Below, one piece after another: positions 9,618 through 20,255 of a DNA stretch of 64,000 nt (positions are counted from its first letter, which is position 1; the number at the start of each line of letters is the position of its first letter). The notes below the pieces were generated by a model that had not been told where the DNA came from, made no database searches, and was given only the letters and a program-made list of their open reading frames with translations. The position numbers were made by a program, and so were the translations under genes. Source of the stretch: Allomyces arbusculus (lineage: Eukaryota > Blastocladiomycota > Blastocladiomycetes > Blastocladiales > Blastocladiaceae); contig JADHYV010000001.1 of the NCBI GenBank assembly GCA_027604705.1, positions 434,001 to 498,000 of the forward strand. Reading direction: 5' to 3'.

Positions 9618-12600
9618 ATGCTCGCCGCGCTCGACTCGCCCGCGCACTCGCGCCGCAACTCATTCTGGACACGGCCCTGGACCAAGCGTGCTAGCCAGCC
9701 GTCACCCAGTTCATCGCCAACAACAGCAATCAACGGCAAGCACGTCGCAACCGAACGCCTCGTCCTTGGCAGCGACCAGGATCTCCGACGAAGTAGCGCA
9801 CCAAGCTCGCCGACAACTTTTGGCTTGCTCGTGCGCGGTACCATTTCCACCATGGCGACGACCGCCGCGTCCGGGTCTACGGGCATGCTTGCCGCACTGA
9901 ATCCCGTCGCTGCGGCGTCGCGGCTACGTTCGCCCAGCAACATCAGCGCCGCGTCGTCGGCGCGATCGTCGGCACCGCCGCTACGGCTGACGGCGCTCCC
10001 GCAGGACGTGACACTGCGCATTTTCGCGTTTCTGCCCCCAGCAGACTTGGCGCGCGTCGCCGCGTGCTCGCGCCGGCTCAAGGTGCTCGCGTACAATGAC
10101 GCCCTGTTTGAGCGGAAACTGCGCATAATGCAGTTGTGGACCGGCAAGGGCGCGACGGCCACTGGGACCGCGTTTGGGGACGATGTCAAGGGACCTGATA
10201 CGGCGGCTGCAGGTGCCGCAACGGCGACGAGCCCGACTGGCACTATTTCGCGCGCCATGTTTGCCGCGGATCTGGTCCCGCCACGGCAATCGGCAAATGC
10301 GGTTCCGCTGCACGTGCGCGAGTGCTGGACGCGCCTGTCGCCCGTGTTCACAGCAGCACCCGCTGCATCCAGCACCGCAACGGTGGGGCTCGCTGATTCG
10401 ACCACGCCGGCACCGACGACGGGCCAGGCGCGCACGCTCTACCGACGTATCCACCGTGTGCTTTGGCCGTACTATGCCACGTTCAGGCCACGGTCCGCGA
10501 GCAGCGTCGATGAAAACAGCGAGGAAACGGCTGCGCGGCGCAAGAATATCACCGACTTGGCTGACCCAGCCGAGCAGGCGATTTACTATACCGCCGTGCG
10601 CCAGTTTGGACGCGCAGTCTTGGTCGATGACGCGGCCAAGGTACACCCTCACCCATGATCTGACGCGACAAGTATGGGAAAGTGAGTGCTGACGCATCCA
10701 CATTCCCTCACAACCAGATCACCGAAAACATTCGCGCTCAAGTGCAAGTCTACGAAGCCGCCAAGCTGTCGGCATTCGACCGCAGCCTCGAAGCGTCCGA
10801 CATTGACGGCCAGCGCGCGGCGGCCACGTGCCTATTCTACCTTAATGGCGGTGAGTCGTGCGTGCAGCTCTTCATCTACAAGAGTCCCATCTTCTTTGAC
10901 CACTCGCGTGATGTCACGGAAAATTTTCAGTGCGTACTCTCCACCCGGTCGCGATGTCCTATACTGCTATGATCGACCCATGCTGATCCGCCCATGGTGT
11001 TCCCCACCAGAGCACTCTCCCTCGAAGGCGGCCAATCCTCCCCCCTCCAGCAATACCTCGATACCATCTCGACGACTCTCGACGCCGACTTACCGCGGAT
11101 CACTCAAATCTTCCCGCACCCGACGCAGTTCCAGTACCTCTACGTGCAGAAAGTGTTTGACGACTGCATCATCGAGTACCTCTCGCGCCTCCTCGGCGAA
11201 GCTAACCAGCGCGACCTCGCCGTCTTCCTCAACTCGCTCACGCTCATCTTCGAACACTGCTCGGCCCTAATCACGTCACTCGCCGACCGGCTCGACGCCA
11301 AGCGGCTCGAGGCCATGCTGCGCAAATGCCTGAGCCCGTTCACCGCGCAGTACATGGACCGTGAGCTCGCGGATTTGCGCGCACGGTCGGCGGCCGCTGT
11401 CGACGCCTGGTGGACGGACCTGCGCGCGCGGCAGGCCAAACGGTCCGCTGCTATTGCGGCGGTTTCGGCCGCGTCGAGTTTGGCAGCAGGTGCGGGGACA
11501 GCTGGTGCCGTCGCAGGGCCCGGGCAGGCGGTGGAGGAAGTCACGCGCCGTGTCCTGTCGGGGGTCCGGACCGTGCTTTTGACGCCGCAGGCGCTCGTGC
11601 AGCGCGCGATCCGACGCGCAGGTGGGACGGGCGGGAATTACGTGCCGGCGGTCGGGGTGCTGGTGGCCGCGCCTGGAACAGTGGCGAATGGACCCGAGTC
11701 TCCGACGTCCCCCGCCGAGGACGAGGAACTCGATGCCTTGCTGAGTCTAGAGTTGGCGTTGACGCTGATCGATCAGAATAAGGCGAGTTTAAAGCGGTGT
11801 GTGGTCATGATGAGTCCGTTGGGCGACGTGTACGTTGGTTCTCGTGCAATTGTTGGAACGTGTGCGGTGATTGACAGCTCATTTTGTTTTCTTCTTTTTT
11901 GTATTTGGATGGGCGTGTAGGAAGCCGCATGTCGAGAAGTTGTTTTGTCTCTTGACGCGCACTCTTGGCGAGAAGCACATCCGACCGTGCTACGACATGT
12001 ACGTTCAGTTTCTGTTCTCGACCTGACGTGAGCTATCGCTCGCTGACTCTACGATGGCCTTTGCATTTCTCTTGAAAATAGGGCCAACGAGCGGCTCTCT
12101 TCATACAAGGCATCCGAAGCCATCGAGGTGCTGCCGCTCATCCAGCTCTTTGCCATGAATCAAGTCGCCGACGCGATCCTGCAGCTCGTTCACACCTACT
12201 TTTCCGATGATATTGTACGTTCTTCCTCTTTTCTCCACCCATTGACGACGCGCTCTCCTCTCACCCTCCACCACCCCAGGCGCGGTACATCAACCTCAAC
12301 GACTTCCTCTCCGAATCCATCCAAGAGAAAAAGAAATTCGAGCAATTGCTTGACGACTGTGTCGCGACGGGCCTCGACCGCGCCATGGTCACGCTCATGG
12401 CGCAGACCGAGTTTTTGCTCGCGACCGAGCAGCGTGCCGCCGACTTCGATCCGCCCGACGACGTCATGACCGACACGCAGCCGACCCCCGCGTGCCGCGC
12501 CGCGCTCGCGTGCCTGCAAAAGCACCTGGATCTGGTCGCGCAGCGCGGTGCGGGCGGCGCGTCGGCCGGTGACAAGCATATATTGCAAGTGTTTGTCGGC

Positions 12601-13006
12601 GAGGTGGGCGCGCGGTTCTTTACGGTTGTCACGAAACATATCAAGCGGCAGAAGATCTCGCAGGTCGGCGGGTTCCGGCTCATGTGGTATGTTGCGATCG
12701 CGTCATGTTCGTCTGGGGTAGCGACGGCTGGAGCTGATGACATCGTGATTTAGCGATATCAACGCGTACGCGGCGTGGGCCGACAGTCTGCGCAACGCCG
12801 ACGTGGCACGGCTCTTCAAGGCGCTCAAGGAACTGACCAACATTTACGTTGTCTCCGACATTGCCTCGCTGAAACCGCTCGTCAAGGACCAGACGCGGTA
12901 CGCGGGCGTGTTTCGCGTCGAGGACATGTATGAGTTTCTCGAGTGCCGCACCGACTTCGAGAAGATCAAGTCGCGCGTCAAGGAGTCCGAGTGTGTGATT
13001 ATGTAG
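9618..13006 (+). CDS. RCY1: Recyclin-1: F-box and Sec10-like protein with CAAX end
   Basis: Seven exons: 9618-10640, 10718-10929, 11011-11829, 11921-11998, 12082-12214, 12280-12686, 12754-13006 (974 residues; 896 if translation starts at the ATG at 9852). An F-box sits near residues 125-165 (LPQDVTLRIFAFLPPADLAR). The rest matches the exocyst Sec10-like body of Rcy1/Pof6, for example QYLYVQKVFDDCIIEYLSR and RLSSYKASEAIEVLPLIQLF. The protein ends CVIM, a prenylation-type CAAX box; yeast Rcy1 also ends in a CAAX box. Rcy1 is an SCF-linked F-box protein for endosome-to-Golgi recycling and polarised traffic. A low-complexity Ala/Gly insert lies around 440-510. All junctions are GT-AG and keep frame. 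The choice between the two start ATGs is open. Confidence 0.92.
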
Positions 13007-13414
13007 CTGTGTGGGACTGGTAGCGCGGGTCGCGCAGATTCGGCCTGGTGCGCGACGCGCGCTGGGAAAGAGAGAGAGAATGAGATGGAAAATCGTCTTC
13101 GTTCAACAGCATCTTCTTCACCGCTCTCCGCCGTCACGTCACCAGGATCGCGATCACACGCGCATCCTAAAAAAGGATATCAGGAAAACGACAGACCGTT
13201 GGTCGTACCCATTCCCATCGACCAGAACGAAACGCAAATAAACACAATCAACTTGGTCGCTTCGCGCACTGGACGCGGTCCGCGACTTGAGCACAACCAC
13301 TATAACAGCGGCACCCAGCTCCTGTACTCGGCCAACCGACTGATGACAGATCGGCGATCACAACGACTCGGCGCACCCCACCTCGATGCGCACCTCATTC
13401 ATCCCCTCGACAAC
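13007..13414. other. Convergent 3' region, recyclin / Argonaute
   Basis: About 400 bp between converging genes with AAATAAACA-like sequence near 13235. Nothing else was recognised. Confidence 0.5.
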
Positions 13415-16400
13415 TCACATGAAAAACATGCCGCCCGCGACGTTACTATGCGGCTGGATTCCGTTGCGCTGCTGCTGGTCGGCCATCTCCGGGTCGCGCA
13501 GCGCCGACAAGTAGGCCATGCCGCGCGTTGCGGCGAGATGCGCGTACCGGACGGGCGCCGGAGCCGAGATTGAGCGCGTCGCTCGTTGGAAAGTAAAACA
13601 CAACGAGAAAAGCAGGGTCTGAAGCTCGTCGGGCGTGTGGCCCATCTCGTCCAGCGTGACCGTATATTTGGCCGGCACCGACGTGCCCTGGAGTCCAGCT
13701 TGCGACTGCAAAAAGAACTCAAAGTGCGTCGGGTGCGTGATTTCCCGCTCGACGACGAGCCCAGCCACGACGTTACCGGACCTGTCGGTCGGCGTGTGGT
13801 CATCACAGCTCGGTGCGAACCGCGTCTTGGTGCGCTTGGTCACAATCACGTAGACGTACTTGGGCTGTGCATTCGGGTGCGGCGGTGGTGGCGGCGGCGG
13901 GACCACGAGCAGGTCTGGGTCAAGCCGTGTGCCGGCCACAACCTCTTCCCGCGTTGCTGAAGCCAGGTCGCCACGCGCAATCGCCGCGTCCTCGGCGCGC
14001 ACAGCGGCCGCGAGTTCGGCGTAGGCGGACTGGAGTGCCTTCTTTTCGACTTTGGTGACGTGTGCGAGCATGCCCTCAGACACGCCGTCGCGCAGGACCA
14101 GGATTCGGCGTGGCCACGCGCGATTGGCGCAAATGAACTCGATGAGAAGCTTCTTGGCCATGCTGCGCAGCTGGTCGATCGTGTGCTCTTGCCGTGCGGC
14201 CTGCGCCGACAACTGCGCGCGGAAGACGGTTGCCGATGGGTTCATGGACGCGACCATGGCGGCAATCGACGGGAGCGCTGAGTCGGGCGCGGCGTGGCTC
14301 ACGTCGATGCCAACGATCATGGCCGGTACACTCAGAAACGGCACGCGGTTCGCGAGCGACCAATTCACGGGGACGTACTGGTTCGTGGCCGTGATCTTGA
14401 CATTGACCTTAGTCAGGACGTTGGCGAGGTACTGCGAGTTCGCACGCTGTATCTTTTGCCTCTGAACGCACTGTGTCGCGATGCCGAGCACGAGATCGCC
14501 CGCGGCCTTGACCTGGTTGTAGCGCGACTTGTTGCCGTCTGCGAGCACAACGAGAATAAGACCGGGCGGCTCGCCAACGAGATGGACAAGGCGCCGCATC
14601 GCGTCCAAAATCGCCTCATCATGCCGCCGCTCCACGACGATCGGGTGGTCGGGTTCCAGCGTGCAACGACACTGTTCAGCCGCATACACTTGCATTTGCT
14701 GGTAGAACGAGCGGAAATCGGCCTCGCACACCGGCTGCGACATGGCGTCCGCGGGCCCCGCCAGGTTTAGCAGCGCGACCGTGGCCATGGCGCCCGACAG
14801 GAAGTGCTTCCCGCGCAGGTTCCACCCGTTCGGCGCCAATTCAGTGGGCTCAGCAAAGCAGTTGCCGTATACGAGCCGCGGCGCCGGCAGGACCCGGCCG
14901 GGAATCACCATGAAGCGATTCTCGACTCGAATCAGGCTCTGGTTGTCGCCACCGAGCACACCCGCGTCCTCATTGACACGCGCAATGTTTTGCATCTGCC
15001 GCTCAATCTCGCGGAACCGCCGCTCGGGCATGACCGTCGCCTTCCTGACAATCTCGCTGACGGCCTCGGGCGGCGGCAGGCCCAGGAACGGCTTGCCCGG
15101 GAGCAGAGTCGTGAACTCGATTGGGACGTAGCAGTCCCCGAGCCGCCCGCGAAATATAATCGCGGGCAGACTCGGAAACTCTACGCGGGCGTTGTACGTC
15201 TGCAGAAAGAACGCTGGCACCGTGGTCTCGCCAGCACCGTCGAGCGTAAATGTCACGTCAGCAACGCGTTGCTCGGTGAACCCGAAAATCTTCTTCTTCG
15301 GCCGCTGCCCGTGCCGGTGCGTCATTTGCACTTGGCGACCGCGCAGGTGGTTCGTGATCGTAGCCATTTGCGCCGGCGAGAGCGTGCGCGCGTTCGGGCC
15401 CTTGAGATGGTGCACGGCGACCCCGAGCAAACGCGCGATTTCCTCAACGAGCGACCCGGGCGCGACGTACACGCCGTGGCTCAGGTCGTAGTTGATCGTG
15501 AGCCCACCCTGGCATGCGGCCAGCGCCATGTACAGACCGCGCCGAAGCTCGAGGCCTGTGCGGCCGAGCGGGTCGCCACGAGTCGGGTTGTCCTCGGTGC
15601 CAAAGTTGTAGAAGGCGCCGCGGCCGCGCGGCTTGAACAGTTGCGCTGGCGCGTGGCGCAGAGCGACCTCGAGCGCGGAGAGCGCCATCATCACCTCAGG
15701 CGAGATCCTGATCTCGCCATTGACAAATGGACGGATCCGGCCCACTACACAGATTCAAATGGACGAGAAGGACTTGATGGTGAGCTGACGGCGGCTTGCA
15801 GCGAGCTTGCGGTTGGACTTGCAAAATCTATCCTGGCCAAAACTGCCGTTGCTGTTGCTCGTTCACCTCCTGATCCAATGTACCACGCCTTTTCCATAAC
15901 CAAATCGTGTTGCTCGTCGCATAAAACAAGACCAGAGAAAGTGAACGTACAGTCGACATCAGTGGCACGCTTGAGCGTGATCCGCACGCGCTGCTGTGAG
16001 CCCTCGGCCAGCGGCACCTCGCGCTCCAAGTCTTCGTCAGGTAGGTCGCCGCGTCCAAACCAGTAAGCAATCGCCATGCCGTCGTAGGCCTGCACCGTAA
16101 GCGAACCCGGTCAATTGTTGGGGTCGCGCCCGAAATCGAGCGCGAACACGCCAGCGTACCACGCGCTCCCGGGCGTTGCGAGGCCCGCGCTGCCGCTCCC
16201 ACTGCGCCCAAATCTTGCGCGCAAGCGTCTTGGTCACGGTCCCGCGCGAAACTACATGGCCAACACACCGAGGGGTCAGCATCCGCGCACTCTCCACCAC
16301 TTCGCGCATCTCTCAGGCCGACAGAACGTACACTCGACGTGATACTGCACGACGCGACCCTCGGGCCAGCCCAGCACACGCCGGTGGTTGGTAATAACCT

Positions 16401-16635
16401 TGACGGGGCGGCCCGCCGTCCCAAAGCCCGGCCGAGGAATGAGCGGGCCGTACATGGGCGGCGGGGGCAGCGAAGCAGCGCTGTTGCCCACCGGAGCTCC
16501 ATTGTTGCCCACCGCGCCGCCATTTCCGCCGTTCCCTTGCCCATTTCCTTGATACTCGTTGCCGTGGCCGTGGCCGTGGCCGTGGCCGTGGCCGTGGCCG
16601 TTTCCGTGTCCTCCGGCGTGCTGGCTGCCAATCAT
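13415..16635 (-). CDS. AGO: Argonaute with complete slicer tetrad
   Basis: Four exons (16635-16332, 16251-16160, 16089-15951, 15744-13415) give 954 residues. Residues about 9-25 are a Gly-His repeat. The N and L1 domains follow, then PAZ, MID (LRGKHFLSGAM onward) and PIWI. The catalytic residues are present: Asp about 659 in VGIDVSH, Glu about 698 in ARQEHT, Asp about 731 in LRDGVSEG and His about 914 in RYAHLA. HPTHFEFFLQSQAGLQGTS matches the eukaryotic Ago core, so it is an Ago-clade protein for small-RNA-guided silencing. A roughly 45-residue insertion with a seven-proline run lies between RDGVSEG and KYVYVIVTKR, where human Ago2 is shorter. Most of the coding sequence is one 2.3 kb exon; the introns cluster at the 5' end. 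Confidence 0.96.
16561..16600. repeat. Hexanucleotide (GCCGTG)6 microsatellite in the Argonaute N-terminus
   Basis: Six perfect copies plus a partial unit. On the coding strand it encodes alternating Gly and His near residue 12 of Argonaute. A frame-preserving, likely length-variable tract. Confidence 0.9.
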
Positions 16636-17085
16636 GGCGCTGGTCGGTCGTGATGGTGCTGGCAGGGCCGGTCGCAGGCTTGAGCGCGGCGGGAGCGAAT
16701 CGTACGCTCACGAACGGGGCCCATGAACGCTGGCCGCGGGTATTGCAGTTGGGGGTCGGGGAGGATCAAAGTAATCACGGCCGCTGGCTGCGGCGTTGGT
16801 CATAAATGTGAGGGAAGCAGTGAAGTTGGACGTCGTCCGGCTGTGGTTGCTGCGCCACCCAGCTCATTCTCACATGACATTGACTTGGTAGAACAGGCCT
16901 CAAAAACCAGCAAGCACAATCGGGCACAAGCACCAGCACACAAGGCGACCGCAAGGAATGAAACGCATCATAGAAGTTCATGTTCTTTTAAACAAGCGAG
17001 AGAAGGTTGTTCGGATGCGCGAACGGCTGGACAAAGTGGTAAAAGACCAAGAAAACTGCTCAAAACGGCACCACAACGTTGCGAA
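16636..17085. other. Intergenic upstream of Argonaute
   Basis: About 450 bp between two minus-strand genes. It carries the Argonaute promoter and the DNAAF5 3' end. No gene was recognised. Confidence 0.5.
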
Positions 17086-20014
17086 TCAAGAAGGCACGGT
17101 CAGCACATCGCGCAGTGCGCTTGCATTCCGGAAGAGGTGCGCGGTGGAGTCGATGTGAGCCTTGACGGCGTCAGGTTGTACGCGGACCATGGCGCGCAGT
17201 GTAGCCAGCGCCGCATTCTAATGAGTCACAACTGTCAGAGCTCCGTCGTTTGTGAAACCGGCAAGAACAACACAGCAACGTACCATGACGTCCGGGTTTG
17301 GATCGTCGACATGAATCGCAACCGACTTGACGAGCTCCTGGTGGTGGACCGGGTCCAGCTGCGTCACGGCGGGCACACGGTTGTAGACGGCCGCGAGCGC
17401 AGCACACGCCAATACGCGCACCAGGTCCTGTGCGTCGTCGAGCCGCTTGACCAGGTCCGGGTAGACGACCTTAACGTGTTCTGAGTCCCATTCGTTCCCC
17501 CACATTTCCGCCACGCACTGCACAAGCTTCACCACTGTGCGCCGTGTCGCGACAGGATCGTCGTCCATGGCGGTGCTCAGCGCTGTCAACGTGGCTGTGA
17601 GTGGGCCCGGCAGTGGATGCGCGAATGCACCCTGCGCGGGCGGCGCGAATACGGCATCGTCGGGCCAAGGGAGATTTGGCACCGCGACCTTGGCCAGGCA
17701 CGCCTGCGCGAGCGCCGACGCGCGCACACGAAGTTGCACGGCCTTGCGTCCACTGCGCCAATGCAGGTTGCGCACGATCACGTTGAGCCAGAGCGTGCTC
17801 GCAACGTCGCCCGGGATTTGGTCAGCTTTGGGCAATACCACGTCAAGGACCTCGGTGAGCGCTTCAATGCCCGAGTCATCGTTCGTCGCGGCTGTCGACA
17901 GTCGCTCCAGTACCGGGATCAATGCCGACGCTGAGAAGACGATCGTGGGCGGCGCCAGCTTGAGGAACCGCTTGATGAGGTAGAGCTGGGGCGACCGCGG
18001 CGCGAGATCGCGCTTGGCTAAGTTGGCGAGCGATTCTGGGACCCGAGCAAAGAGCGGGACAGGTGCGTTGTTCATGGTGTTGAGGACGGTGTCGTCGGCA
18101 ATCGCGAGACCAATGGAGAGGAGGAGATCCATGTCGACTTGCGCCGCGAACGCTCCAGAGCGATTTAAAAGAATGAGGTAGAGCGACTTGAGATTAGTAT
18201 CGGCAATGGCGGCAGCCTCGTCGTTTTCGGCCAAGTCCTGCATTTCCTTGAGAATAATGTTGACGTGCGGCGCGGTGATTGGGCTCTTGTCCAGAGCGTG
18301 AACGAGCAGCGCCAAGTACGACGGCGTTCGCAAGTGCGGGACTGTCAGGTGGAGCAGCAGATCGGGGGTCACGTATTGGCCAATCGCTCTGGCAGTTTCG
18401 AAGACCTACAACCGAACCCACATCTCTTGTTAGCGTCTTCTGCAGGGAAACCTAGCGTGCGAGAGAGAAAGAAAACGCGAACCAACGGAGCAAACGGCTC
18501 GTGCACCACCTTGGCCAAGGCTGGCAGCAGCTTGCCAAGGTACCCGCTAATGTGCCCCTCAGCAAACGGCAGCAGCTGCGCCAGCGTCTGTGCAGCCCAC
18601 CGACGCACCTCGACGGTCCAATCACCAAGATCCTCAACGAGTGAATCCGTCATCTTGAGCAGATTCTCGTGCACAAGCGTGCGGAACCCAATCAGCGTGC
18701 GGTTCGGCTCGTAATCGAGCTTGTCCTTGACGCGATCAGACCACTCCGTCTCGTACACGCGGCTCACGTCGGCTATCGCCGCTTGGCATTTGGCGCGCAG
18801 CTCGAGCACCTCGTCGGCGAGTCCACCAATCAGAACCGACAGCATACACGCCGCATACGAGTACCGGTCGACGAGTTGCGTTTGCCAGTTGAGCGCGACA
18901 TTGTAGAGCTGCTGCCGCACGGCGGGCGATGAGTCGAGCGCCAATTTCCGGACCGACGGCCAGATTTCCTTGAAGATCGAGGCATCGACCTGCATGGCCG
19001 TGCCGACGGCCTGCAGCGCGACAATGCGCACAGCCGAGTGCCGGTGCGAGAGCGACGGGACCAGACGCTTCAAGAGCTTTTCGGCGTGAAGGCGCAGTGT
19101 AGCAGGCGCATGCACGGCGAGGAGCACAATAGCCTTGCACGATTCCTGCAAGACAACAAGCGCGTGAGTGTATTGCAATAGCAAAGCAAAGCAAAGAACG
19201 CATAAGCGCCGTTCGTTACCTTGCGTACTTCCGGGTACGAATCGACGAGCGTGTGGTCCAAGACGCTGCACACATCGGCCGTGATAAGACTGGCCATGGG
19301 CCCAGACTTGTCTGCGAGCGTGACGAGCAGGCGCAGATTTTCGAGCCGGATTTCCTCGGATGGTTCGGGCTGGTCATCGCGCGCGAGCCGATCGATGAGA
19401 GCGGGGACCATGGTGGGGAGCAACGACTTGACGTCCGTGAGATCGGAAATGAGGCTAGTTTGTTCGGCCGTGTTTCGTCAGAGTCGCGGTAGAGGTGGTT
19501 GTAGATCAGGAGAAAACTGCTTTCGCGAGTCCCCACCTCGTCAAGATCTGCCCGCTCAGTTCGCGGCACTTCTCCACCTTGTCTCCGAGGAGCCGAGCCA
19601 AACACGGTGCCAGGGCGAGCGTTACGGCGAGGGTCAGAGGTGGTGACTTTTCGCGTGTCAGTGGATCGACCACAGATCGCCTCCAGCCGTCGAGCGTGCG
19701 CCGTTTGGCCGACCTATCCGTGGCCGAGTCGCTGAGCTTGTTGATATCGCGCTGCAGGCCCTGCATGCCGAAATCGAATTGGTCAGATTTCGATCTTGGT
19801 CCAACTTTTGTCGTGGTCGCTCATGACAGCGTCAGAATTAAAGCCTGCTTACTTGAATCATTTGCACGCATCGCTGCTCGAGCTCAGGAGACAACATCGT
19901 CGTGGTCTTGGTGACCATGGTTGGTTGATCCGGAGTGGGAACGGCTGCGGGAGCTGCCTCGGCTACCGCTGGCGCCTGGCCGTCAGGAGCATGACCGGTA
20001 TTGCTCGCCATCAT
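17086..20014 (-). CDS. DNAAF5: Dynein axonemal assembly factor 5 (HEATR2)
   Basis: Six exons (20014-19853, 19760-19537, 19454-19220, 19145-18483, 18405-17284, 17217-17086) give 845 residues, near the 855 of human DNAAF5. The protein is HEAT repeats end to end. Recognisable blocks include IQGLQRDINKLSDSATDR near the start, KRLVPSLSHRHSAVRIVALQ, SDRVKDKLDYEPNRTLIGF and WTVEVRRWAAQTLAQLLPF. DNAAF5 acts in the cytoplasm to pre-assemble outer and inner axonemal dynein arms before transport into the flagellum. Its presence implies a motile flagellum. The junctions of exons 2/3 (GTGGGG donor) and 4/5 (GTTCGC donor) use weak donors and are the least certain. The last intron (GTACGT...TTAG) replaces an in-frame stop at 17218. 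The gene is head-to-head with WDR60. Confidence 0.88.
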
Positions 20015-20255
20015 TTGCACGCAGTCGAGGGTGTCGAGCGCCAGTTCTTTCCAACAAATGGATGATCGCAGTGCAGTCGAGAGTCACGGAGAGCAGAAGC
20101 TGTGATCAGCGATCCGTCAGCGATCTGACGTGCATTTGCCTCACATGACCGCGATCTACTCTGGCCGAAGAGATCATGTCCCCGAGTGCGGCCCACAGCA
20201 ACGACAAGTCGCACCACGGCGGCTCGAAAACGCAACTGCGCGCAACAATCCCAAC
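20015..20255. promoter_or_regulatory. Shared promoter between DNAAF5 and WDR60
   Basis: Only 241 bp separate the divergent start codons of two flagellar-dynein genes, so one region probably drives both. It holds a perfect 9-bp direct repeat (see 20106-20125). I see no clear RFX-type X-box and no TATA box. Confidence 0.6.
20106..20125. repeat. 9-bp direct repeat in the bidirectional flagellar promoter
   Basis: TCAGCGATC occurs at 20106-20114 and again at 20117-20125, two bases apart, so the pair has an 11-bp period (about one helical turn). It is a candidate tandem factor site; this is inference. Confidence 0.5.

Noticed and set aside
6383-10435. Antisense open frame of 1350 codons across the coiled-coil gene and recyclin exon 1
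   Set aside because: It is Ser/Ala/Arg-rich without domains, mirrors the sense codons of two well-supported genes, and long antisense frames are expected in GC-rich coding DNA where stops are rare.
20145-20255. Upstream in-frame ATG for WDR60 and an out-of-frame MSPSAAHSND peptide
   Set aside because: The added residues lack family similarity and would cover most of the shared promoter; the paired ATGs at 20256/20259 are preferred.
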